Source: an uncultured Porphyromonadaceae bacterium
GTDB lineage: Bacteria; Bacteroidota; Bacteroidia; Bacteroidales; Muribaculaceae
DNA: 21,435 nt
Direction: 5' to 3'
NCBI GenBank assembly: GCA_900541555.1
Contig: UQKE01000039.1
Location: forward strand, 1 to 21,435
Position 1 is the first letter of the stretch; the number at the start of each line of letters is the position of its first letter. Of the stretch, positions 15,438-21,435 are shown piece after piece. Below the pieces are notes generated by a model. It saw nothing but the letters and a program-made list of their open reading frames with translations, was not told where the DNA came from and ran no database searches. The translations under genes and the position numbers were made by a program.

Positions 15438-16637
15438 TTATTCCCACGTATAGTTTTTAGCTTCCGAAGCACGGAATGTGATCACCGCGTTGACAATAGG
15501 GCGCAACAACCGAAACAACGGCAGGCAAAAAAGCAAACGGCGTTCGCCCAATATCTTGGCTTCGCTCCGACTTGCGGAAATAAAAACCAGCATTTCTGCC
15601 AACCAAAACACAAACGCCCCTCCGCCCACAATCACGCTTTTCATCCATGCAAATTCCTGCAAATAGAGACCGGCCGCATAGCCAATCGCCGCAAGCGCCA
15701 AAAAAGTAAAAGCATAAAACGCTGCCGATTCAAAATTCAACCGTTTCATGCCGCCATGAATGTGCCGCATGGTGAAATGCCGATGTTGCTTGTCGGTTTT
15801 AAACGCATTTGGGTAATCTGCCCTGTTTTCCGTCAGAATGCTTTCCGGTGAAATCTCGATAGCCGTCGCATTGGCGCGCTCTGCCATTTCGCAAAGGAAA
15901 ATGTCGTCGTCGCCATATTTAAGGTTTAACGACGATGAAAAACCTTTATTCTCATAAAAAAGATGTTTCGCATAAGCGACATTGTTGCCATTCCCGCGAA
16001 TCATGTTTCCGCGAGCAGCCGCAGCAAGATAGCGAGCAGCTTCCGCCAAACGGTCGAACGAACGGTAGCGACGCCCAAACGACAAATCGCAGGAAGGATC
16101 GACAACCGTATGCCCGATTACTATTTCCGCGCCGCTATCGAAGTGGCGTCCCATCGCTTTCAGCCACAAGCCTCCTTCGGGAACGCACGCGGCCGACGTG
16201 ATTAGCACAAAATCATTTTTCGCGGCTTTCACGCCAAGCGTCACGGCGAGCTTCTTTTTCGACACGTTGGCAGAACTTTGCGGAATAAATGTGCTTCTGA
16301 GCGAAGGATATTGAATGGCAAGGCGAGTCAACGCGTCAGACACCTCGTCGTCGTTGTCGGCATCAACTACAATCACCTCAAAATCAGGATAGTCCTGATT
16401 CATAAGCATCGGAATGTTTCGCCCCAAAGTCTCTGCATCTCCGGCGTATGCGCAAACAATTACAGACAGAGGAGGCAACGTCTCCGATGCGCCGGACACA
16501 GCATACGAGCCGGATGCCCTCCATTTTTTCAACACCCGCATCCGCCTGCCATTGACAACGACAAGCACAATGAAAAGCAGCAGGAATACACATGCTCCTG
16601 CCGCCTCAAATCCGTTGATATCGAATGGTATTGCCAC
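15438..16637 (-). CDS. Membrane-anchored glycosyltransferase family 2 protein lacking the DxD motif
   Basis: The product is a 399-residue protein with an N-terminal helix (about 11-30), a GT-A domain (PLSVIVCAYAGDAETLGRNIPMLMNQDYPDFEVIVVDADNDD) and two C-terminal helices (about 300-355), like membrane GT2 enzymes that build cell-surface polysaccharides. At the place of the metal-binding DxD (usual form TDADC) it has TSAAC (147-151). A GDDD at 242-245 and QHRHF at 284-288 match the later GT2 motifs. The start codon is GTG at 16637; a TAG lies two codons upstream in frame, so no earlier start is possible. The promoter places the transcript start only about 10 bases away. The acceptor is unknown, and activity is uncertain because of the lost DxD. 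Confidence 0.83.
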   Translation of the reverse strand: MAIPFDINGFEAAGACVFLLLFIVLVVVNGRRMRVLKKWRASGSYAVSGASETLPPLSVIVCAYAGDAETLGRNIPMLMNQDYPDFEVIVVDADNDDEVSDALTRLAIQYPSLRSTFIPQSSANVSKKKLAVTLGVKAAKNDFVLITSAACVPEGGLWLKAMGRHFDSGAEIVIGHTVVDPSCDLSFGRRYRSFDRLAEAARYLAAAARGNMIRGNGNNVAYAKHLFYENKGFSSSLNLKYGDDDIFLCEMAERANATAIEISPESILTENRADYPNAFKTDKQHRHFTMRHIHGGMKRLNFESAAFYAFTFLALAAIGYAAGLYLQEFAWMKSVIVGGGAFVFWLAEMLVFISASRSEAKILGERRLLFCLPLFRLLRPIVNAVITFRASEAKNYTWE

Positions 16638-16653
16638 TTGCTAAATTTTATTA

Positions 16654-16684
16654 CAAATATAGTGCAAGCTGAGTGCAAAACAAA
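16654..16684 (-). promoter_or_regulatory. Repeat-borne promoter of the GT2-NCS2 operon
   Basis: On the minus strand TTTG (16681-16684) is followed after 19 bases by TATATTTG (16654-16661), matching TAnnTTTG. A second TTTG lies 14 bases away at 16676-16679. Transcription would start near 16647, giving a very short leader before the GTG. Confidence 0.65.
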
Positions 16685-16726
16685 AAAAACTTGTTTGATT
16701 TTGTTTTGCCGAAGCGAAGCCTATAT
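16657..16726 (-). repeat. Dispersed 70-bp palindromic element, copy 2
   Basis: Ends are ATATAG (16657-16662) and CTATAT (16721-16726). Inside, GCT (16668-16670) pairs with AGC (16713-16715), and perfect 11-bp arms GCAAAACAAAA (16675-16685) and TTTTGTTTTGC (16699-16709) flank the centre. Compared with copy 1, paired bases in all three arms have changed together. Confidence 0.85.
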
Positions 16727-16739
16727 TATCCAACATATA

Positions 16740-16761
16740 GCGCAAGTTGCGCCGGCGGCGC
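16740..16761. repeat. Two overlapping GC-rich palindromes after the DUF486 gene
   Basis: GCGCAAGTTGCGC (16740-16752) and GCGCCGGCGGCGC (16749-16761) share bases, so they could form alternative hairpins just past the stop codon at 16763. No T-run follows, so a simple intrinsic terminator is not supported. Confidence 0.4.
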
Positions 16762-16762
16762 A

Positions 16763-17134
16763 TCATTTCTTAAACACCAGATAGACCGCAGCCACAAGAA
16801 ACACGAATGCCAACGCGTGATTCCATTTGAACGATTCGCCTTTAAAAGCTATCGCGCTGAAAACGACAAACACCACCAACGTGATAACCTCCTGAATCAC
16901 TTTCAATTGAATCAAGCTAAACGGTCCGCCATTGTCGCGGAAACCGATACGATTCGCCGGCACTTGGAAACAGTATTCAAAAAAAGCAAGCGCCCAACTG
17001 AACAAAATGACGCCAATGAGCGGAAGATGTTCAAACCAACTGAATTGTTGCCGCATTTTCAAGTGGCCGTACCAAGCGCATGTCATGAAAACGTTGGACA
17101 CTATCAACATCAAAATCGTATAAAATCCTTGCAT
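16763..17134 (-). CDS. DUF486 family four-helix membrane protein (DMT-like)
   Basis: The product is a 123-residue protein with four membrane segments (about 4-20, 34-52, 77-97 and 105-121), of the DUF486 family, which is related to small drug/metabolite transporters. Family motifs are SNVFMTCAWYGHLK, SWALAFFEYCFQVPANRIG and FSLIQLKVIQEVITLVVFVVFS. The function of the family is unproven. The start codon is one base from the rnc stop, so it is the last gene of the acpP-fabF-rnc operon. Confidence 0.92.
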   Translation of the reverse strand: MQGFYTILMLIVSNVFMTCAWYGHLKMRQQFSWFEHLPLIGVILFSWALAFFEYCFQVPANRIGFRDNGGPFSLIQLKVIQEVITLVVFVVFSAIAFKGESFKWNHALAFVFLVAAVYLVFKK

Positions 17135-17135
17135 T

Positions 17136-17927
17136 TTAATTAGTGTTTTTATGTATGGCAGATTTATTTTTCTGCATCAGCAATCTGCGCAAACTCGGAA
17201 ATTGCATGATTTTCAAATAAGCGGCTTTCGAAGCAGCCTGCTGCGAATCCCTCTTTGTCCGCCCGTCGCCCTCGCCTATTTTTATGCCCGAAACGACAAG
17301 CGTCGAATGGAATGCCGGCGCTTTTCGACCATTGTCGATCGCCTCATCGGCAAATTGCACATCCAAATGATGCTTCTGCGCCCATTCGAGCACTCTCGCC
17401 TTGTAGTTTGATTCCGTTTGGACTATCCGGCATAGATCCACATGCGCAGCAAACAATCGCCGACACACAAATTTCCTACACTGCCGAAATCCCCTGTCGA
17501 GATAGACTGCGCCGACAAATGCCTCCAACGCATTTCCGCGCACACTGCTGCCATCCATATCGGCCACAGCCTCTATGCGCGACGTCAAGCCGATTTCATC
17601 AGCAAGGCGGTTAAGCATGTCGCGCTGCACCAACTTCGAGCGGGCATTCGTCAAGAAGCCCTCATTTTTGGAGGGATACCGGCGATAAAGCATGTCGGCC
17701 ACGATGGCATTCAAGACGGCATCGCCAAGATACTCCAACCGTTCATTGTCGAGCAACACCCCGTTTCCATCGCAAACATGCGCCGAGCGGTGCAGGCACG
17801 ACAACTTGTAAAGTTGCAGATTCCGCGGGCGCAATCCCGAAATGGAACGGACAAAAGAATAAAGCTCCTTTTCTTGTGGAGAAAGGAGCTTTATATGGTT
17901 TGACAAAACTTTGCCGAGAATTTGCAC
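17136..17927 (-). CDS. rnc: Ribonuclease III
   Basis: The product is a 263-residue double-strand-specific endoribonuclease that matures rRNA and processes structured RNAs. The signature NERLEYLGDAVL (61-72) supplies E65 and D69, and the second active-site segment GNALEAFVGAVYLD (131-144) supplies E135 but has N132 where many bacteria have aspartate. The C-terminal double-stranded-RNA-binding domain runs from about 172 to 243 (NYKARVLEWAQK, FHSTLVVSGIKIGEGDGRTKRDSQQAASKAA). The order acpP-fabF-rnc is the common bacterial arrangement, with 8 bases separating it from fabF. The basic tail after the domain (RRLLMQKNKSAIHKNTN) may aid RNA binding. Confidence 0.95.
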   Translation of the reverse strand: MQILGKVLSNHIKLLSPQEKELYSFVRSISGLRPRNLQLYKLSCLHRSAHVCDGNGVLLDNERLEYLGDAVLNAIVADMLYRRYPSKNEGFLTNARSKLVQRDMLNRLADEIGLTSRIEAVADMDGSSVRGNALEAFVGAVYLDRGFRQCRKFVCRRLFAAHVDLCRIVQTESNYKARVLEWAQKHHLDVQFADEAIDNGRKAPAFHSTLVVSGIKIGEGDGRTKRDSQQAASKAAYLKIMQFPSLRRLLMQKNKSAIHKNTN

Positions 17928-17935
17928 TGCAAGGA

Positions 17936-19201
17936 TTATCCTTTGTATTTTTTCACAATGATACTTGCATTGTGCCCGCCAAATCCAAACGTGTTGGACA
18001 AAGCTGCATTCACGGTGCGTTTTTGAGCCTTTCCGAACGTAAAGTTCAACTTGTAGTCGATTTCCGGATCGTCGTCGCCTTCTTCGTGATTGATCGTAGG
18101 CGGAACGATATCTTCTTCCACCGCTTTCACGCAGAACATCGCTTCGAGAGCGCCTGCCGCGCCAAGCAAGTGGCCGGTCATCGATTTGGTAGAACTAATA
18201 TTCAACTTGTAAGCATGTTCGCCGAATACGCTCTTGATAGCCTTCACTTCCGAAAGGTCGCCGATCGGAGTCGATGTGCCGTGCACATTGATATAATCAA
18301 GCTCTTCCGGTTTCATTCCGGCATCTTCAAGCGCATTGTTCATCACCAACGTCGCGCCCAATCCTTCCGGATGCGACGCAGTCAGGTGGTAAGCATCTGC
18401 CGACAGCCCTCCGCCTGCCACTTCCGCATAAATATGCGCGCCGCGGGCAAGAGCGTGTTCCAATTCTTCAAGCACGAGCGTCACGCCGCCTTCGCCCATG
18501 ACAAAGCCGTCGCGAGAGCCGCTGAACGGACGCGAAGCATGTTGTGGGTCGTCGTTTCTTGTAGAAATGGCATGCATGGAATTAAAGCCTCCAACTCCGG
18601 CAGGGAATATGGCAGCTTCTGCGCCACCGGTCACAATGGCATCGGCTTTGCCGAGCCGGATGTAATTGAAAGCATCGATCAATGCATTAGTCGAAGAAGC
18701 ACATGCAGACACTGTTGCAAAGTTGGGCCCGTGGTATCCATAAATCATGGAGATGTGTCCGGCAGCCATGTCGGCAATCATCTTAGGTATGAAAAATGGA
18801 TTGTACTTCGGTCCTTGATCGGCATGCATCGCATAGTAGCCGGCTTCTTCTTCAAAAGTGTGCAAGCCGCCTATGCCGGCCGCAAATATGACGCCTACCC
18901 GATTCCTATCGAGATTGGCTGCGCTTTCCAAACCGGCGTCTTCAATGGCTTCCTTCGCGGAAACAACGCCGTATTGTGCATAAAGGTCGTATTTGCGGAG
19001 CTCCTTGCGATCGAAATAATCGGCAGAGTTGTATCCCTTTACCTCACAAGCGAACTGCGTTTTAAACAAAGAGGCATCGAAATGTGTGATAGGGCCGGCA
19101 CCGCTTACGCCTTCCAACGCATTTTTCCACGTTGTCGGCGCATCGTTTCCAATAGGAGTAATGGCTCCTATTCCGGTCACTACAACTCTTTTGAGTTCCA
19201 T
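17936..19201 (-). CDS. fabF: 3-oxoacyl-[acyl-carrier-protein] synthase II
   Basis: The product is a 421-residue condensing enzyme that elongates acyl-ACP with malonyl-ACP in type II fatty-acid synthesis. The catalytic cysteine is C168 (VSACASSTNA), with the two histidines H308 (NVHGTSTPIGD) and H344 (MTGHLLGAAGALE) and the conserved K339. The start MELKRVVVTGIGAITPIG is standard and so is the length. It lies 18 bases after acpP and 8 bases before rnc. Confidence 0.98.
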   Translation of the reverse strand: MELKRVVVTGIGAITPIGNDAPTTWKNALEGVSGAGPITHFDASLFKTQFACEVKGYNSADYFDRKELRKYDLYAQYGVVSAKEAIEDAGLESAANLDRNRVGVIFAAGIGGLHTFEEEAGYYAMHADQGPKYNPFFIPKMIADMAAGHISMIYGYHGPNFATVSACASSTNALIDAFNYIRLGKADAIVTGGAEAAIFPAGVGGFNSMHAISTRNDDPQHASRPFSGSRDGFVMGEGGVTLVLEELEHALARGAHIYAEVAGGGLSADAYHLTASHPEGLGATLVMNNALEDAGMKPEELDYINVHGTSTPIGDLSEVKAIKSVFGEHAYKLNISSTKSMTGHLLGAAGALEAMFCVKAVEEDIVPPTINHEEGDDDPEIDYKLNFTFGKAQKRTVNAALSNTFGFGGHNASIIVKKYKG

Positions 19202-19219
19202 TGAAAATGTTTTGGTGTG

Positions 19220-19456
19220 TTATTTGTTTGCGTTTTCGATGTAGTTGATTGCATCGCCAACAGTCTTGATTCCTTCTGCCTGATCGTCGGGAATCGTGAT
19301 GCCGAATTCTTTTTCAAATTCCATGATCAATTCCACGGTGTCGAGAGAATCTGCTCCGAGGTCTTGTGCAAATGTTGCTTCCGGTGTTACTTCCGATTCG
19401 TTTACACTCAGTTTGTCAACAATTATCGCCTTTACTCTTTCTGCAATTTCAGACAT
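19220..19456 (-). CDS. acpP: Acyl carrier protein
   Basis: The product is a 78-residue acidic carrier protein. The phosphopantetheine attachment site is S37 in [10 protein letters not shown]. The rest ([56 protein letters not shown]) matches bacterial AcpP closely. It heads the acpP-fabF-rnc-DUF486 operon and supplies growing acyl chains to FabF, encoded next. Confidence 0.98.
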   Translation of the reverse strand: MSEIAERVKAIIVDKLSVNESEVTPEATFAQDLGADSLDTVELIMEFEKEFGITIPDDQAEGIKTVGDAINYIENANK

Positions 19457-19509
19457 AATTTTAAAATTTTAGATTAATAATGATTTAATTGTTTCCTGTT
19501 TTAGACGCG

Positions 19510-19540
19510 CAAAGTAAGTAATTAATCTTCACACGTGAAA
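19510..19540 (-). promoter_or_regulatory. Possible promoter of the acpP operon
   Basis: On the minus strand TTTC (19537-19540) is followed after 19 bases by TTACTTTG (19510-19517). Both boxes have one mismatch to the Bacteroidetes consensus. It is the best candidate in the 176-base gap to 19633, which holds no gene; the rest of that gap is A/T-rich sequence with no clear terminator for the upstream operon. Confidence 0.4.
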
Positions 19541-19632
19541 ATTTTTGTGGACAAAACCGCACTTTTTTGCACAAAAAATTAAATAGTGTGCAATATTTGA
19601 GAACAAAAACAGCCTTTCGTCCTCTTTTTGCC

Positions 19633-20346
19633 CTATATTGTGGAAATTTTGTCCACCCAATTTTTGAAAAACGAAGCCATTTCCGGCGAACTTTCAGTCA
19701 TCCTTTCGGGATGAAACTGCACGGCAAGGACATTGTGTTCCGGCATTTCGATTGCTTCCGCCACGCCGTCGACCGTAGTGCCGCTGACAATCAACCCCGC
19801 ACCCACCGTGCGAATACACTGATGATGATGGGAATTGGTCGGCAAAAATTGCGTCCCGAAAAGGCGGGCTGCATCGGAATCGGCGATAAACGCCACCTCA
19901 TGCGTTGCCTGTTCCGTAGGCGCAATTTGATCGTGCATGGCAAATTCATCGCCCATTTGCAATTTCATGTCTTGATAAAGCGACCCGCCCAAAGCCACAT
20001 TGATCACTTGCATGCCCCTGCAAATGCCAAGCACGGGCATTCCCCTTTTCAATGCGCAATCGAGCAATTCCGCTTCATAGGCATCGCGCCGCAACGACAC
20101 GCGCCCGATTTGCGGCAGCGGCGTTTCGCCATAAAACTGAGGGTCGATATCGGCACCGCCGGTCAGGAGCAGCGCATCGGCGCCCACGCGCTCCACCCAT
20201 TCGTCTATTCTGCTTCGCTCTATAAAAGGAGGCATCACAATGGGAATTGCCCCCGCATCGGATATCGCCTCAAAATATTCAGGACGCATCCGGATACGAT
20301 CTTCTTCGTCGACATCACACGACAAAATAACTATTGGTTTTGCCAT
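19633..20346 (-). CDS. Gamma-glutamyl-GABA hydrolase-like class I glutamine amidotransferase (peptidase C26)
   Basis: The product is a 237-residue cytoplasmic hydrolase of the PuuD/peptidase C26 family. The nucleophile is C109 in LGICRGMQVIN, and the catalytic H212 and E214 are in VQFHPERM. The GGADIDPQFYGE segment (63-74) is typical of the family, which cleaves gamma-glutamyl amides such as gamma-glutamyl-GABA. The true substrate may differ because no other putrescine-degradation gene is nearby. The start codon directly abuts the stop of the glycosyltransferase gene, so the two are co-transcribed and probably coupled. Confidence 0.92.
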   Translation of the reverse strand: MAKPIVILSCDVDEEDRIRMRPEYFEAISDAGAIPIVMPPFIERSRIDEWVERVGADALLLTGGADIDPQFYGETPLPQIGRVSLRRDAYEAELLDCALKRGMPVLGICRGMQVINVALGGSLYQDMKLQMGDEFAMHDQIAPTEQATHEVAFIADSDAARLFGTQFLPTNSHHHQCIRTVGAGLIVSGTTVDGVAEAIEMPEHNVLAVQFHPERMTESSPEMASFFKNWVDKISTI

Positions 20347-21357
20347 CTACACATTATTTAATATAAAAGGGAATAATTTGCGAAGTATCCGCCCTGCAAG
20401 ATAATGACGGTATTTCGTATTGCCCACTTCTGCCAAAACTTTAAACAATTCTTGTTTTCGCTGTTTTTCAACCGGAAGATACCTCACTGCCCTATAAAAT
20501 CCCATCTTCTCCATCAATATGTCGATTCTGCTCGCATAATGCCCCGTGAAAAGCACATTCTTGACATAGGCGATCTCCGGAAACGAATTGCCATTTTGCG
20601 TCCCTTGAGAAGTCGTATTCGTGTCATGCTTCCGGAAATAGTTAAGCTTTTCCCGCACTTCCACCACAGAGCCTTTTTTAATTTGCTCTATCCAAAACAG
20701 CCAATCGCCGCAATACCTCATCGTTCGAAATGCCTGATCGATGTCGAGACAGCCTTCACGCTTGAAAAGCGCCATGCTCGCATTGTACACAGAATTGCAA
20801 TACATTCGCTTAGACAAAAAATAATCGGAAGCATATTCGTAAACGCCTCCCGGCGTCTCCCATACGTCGAATTGCGGGAAATCCATGCGCTTCCCCTCGC
20901 TGTCTATGACATGCGAGCCGACAATGCATATTCTCGCGGCCGGATGCGCCTCGATAGCCGCCACCGCCTTCTCCAAAAACGTAGGTTCTGCCCGATCGTC
21001 GCTTTCTGCTATCCACACATATTTGCCTTTGGCAAGGCGTATTCCCTTCTCCCACTGCGCGAAAGGATACCCCCCGCTATTTTGCGGATTCAATTCGACA
21101 TGGCTCACATGCGGATTTGCGCGGCAAGCCTCCAACAAAGCCGCGCTTCCATCGGTGGAGCCATCGTCGAGCAATATCACCTCATAGTCGGCATAGGTTT
21201 GCGAAAAAACAGATTCAAGGCGTTCCGGAAGATATTTCGCATGATTGTAATTGGGAACTATCACGCTGACCATAGGCGCCCGCACGGCATCATTGCCCAA
21301 ATCGCGCATTTCCGTCTTCGCGACATCACACAATTTGCTCCCCGAATTAAACGGCAT
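20347..21357 (-). CDS. Glycosyltransferase family 2 protein
   Basis: The product is a 336-residue enzyme with a GT-A domain starting MVSVIVPNYNHAKYLPERLESVFSQTY (29 onward). DDGSTDGS (64-71) binds the nucleotide sugar and ESDD (118-121) is the metal-binding DxD-type motif, here intact. The C-terminal half (YCGDWLFWIEQIKKG, LNYFRKHDTNTTSQG) resembles GT2 enzymes of surface polysaccharide or O-antigen synthesis. No membrane helix is seen. The frame is open to an ATG at 21384, but the promoter -7 box at 21371-21378 lies inside that extension, so ATG 21357 (MPFNSGSKL) is preferred. Sugar and acceptor are unknown. Confidence 0.9.
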   Translation of the reverse strand: MPFNSGSKLCDVAKTEMRDLGNDAVRAPMVSVIVPNYNHAKYLPERLESVFSQTYADYEVILLDDGSTDGSAALLEACRANPHVSHVELNPQNSGGYPFAQWEKGIRLAKGKYVWIAESDDRAEPTFLEKAVAAIEAHPAARICIVGSHVIDSEGKRMDFPQFDVWETPGGVYEYASDYFLSKRMYCNSVYNASMALFKREGCLDIDQAFRTMRYCGDWLFWIEQIKKGSVVEVREKLNYFRKHDTNTTSQGTQNGNSFPEIAYVKNVLFTGHYASRIDILMEKMGFYRAVRYLPVEKQRKQELFKVLAEVGNTKYRHYLAGRILRKLFPFILNNV

Positions 21358-21370
21358 ATCTTTTTTTGTG

Positions 21371-21405
21371 CAAAGATAATGCAAATCGAGTGCAGAAGCG
21401 CCAAA
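21371..21405 (-). promoter_or_regulatory. Repeat-borne promoter of the GT2-amidotransferase operon
   Basis: The minus strand has TATCTTTG at 21371-21378, a perfect -7 box. The best -33 candidate is TTTG at 21402-21405, 23 bases away, which is long. Transcription would start near 21364, just ahead of the ATG at 21357. Confidence 0.6.
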
Positions 21406-21435
21406 CTTGTTTGAGCGATTATGCCGAGATGCAGC
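21374..21435 (-). repeat. Dispersed 70-bp palindromic element, copy 3 (cut by window edge)
   Basis: The left end is AGATAA (21374-21379). ATC at 21385-21387 is matched by GAT at 21428-21430 at the position expected from copies 1 and 2, and the centre has CAAACTTGTTTG. The window ends where the right terminal repeat should begin. This copy is more diverged in its core arms than the other two. Confidence 0.7.

Noticed and set aside
17876..19204. A 442-codon plus-strand open frame
   Set aside because: It lies opposite fabF, which has all catalytic residues; the plus-strand product has no domain-like pattern.

Overview
The window comes from a Bacteroidales chromosome; the family is unresolved (a gut Muribaculaceae- or Bacteroides-like lineage fits). 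Evidence: promoters of the Bacteroidetes type (TTTG or TTG, about 19-20 bases, TAnnTTTG), almost no Shine-Dalgarno sequences, a PCMD-domain exported protein, a DUF3467 protein, and GGGtGRT and NifU-like genes. I see no phage, IS or CRISPR; most genes are core or common accessory genes, so the novelty lies mainly in non-coding structure.

Layout. 1-1785 (+): a tRNA-Glu cut by the window edge, rpsT, a second identical-bodied tRNA-Glu, then a DinF-like MATE exporter. 1863-2005 (+): a strong promoter, a GNRA-capped hairpin and an intrinsic terminator, read here as a candidate small RNA. 2022-2990 (-): a secreted PCMD-type protein. 3170-5087 (+): DUF3467 protein and cysS, closed by a terminator shared with the converging ald operon. 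5115-6545 (-): small membrane protein then alanine dehydrogenase. 6968-8687 (-): NifU/IscU-like scaffold and GGGtGRT protein. 8867-14109 (-): TolC, HlyD-type adaptor, two ABC-2 permeases and a YbjQ protein, a tripartite exporter with no ATPase gene beside it. 14163-16637 (-): glycosyltransferase 2 and an NCS2 nucleobase permease. 16763-19456 (-): acpP, fabF, rnc and a DUF486 membrane protein (fatty-acid synthesis plus RNA processing). 19633-21357 (-): a second glycosyltransferase and a class I glutamine-amidotransferase-like hydrolase.

The most interesting signal is a dispersed palindrome of about 70 bp found three times, each time in the same orientation directly upstream of a minus-strand operon (8777-8845, 16657-16726, 21374-window end). 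Its terminal inverted repeat forms part of the promoter -7 box. Its arms differ between copies by paired, compensatory substitutions, so the palindromic form itself seems to be maintained. The third copy is cut by the window edge, which gives a testable prediction for the next six bases.
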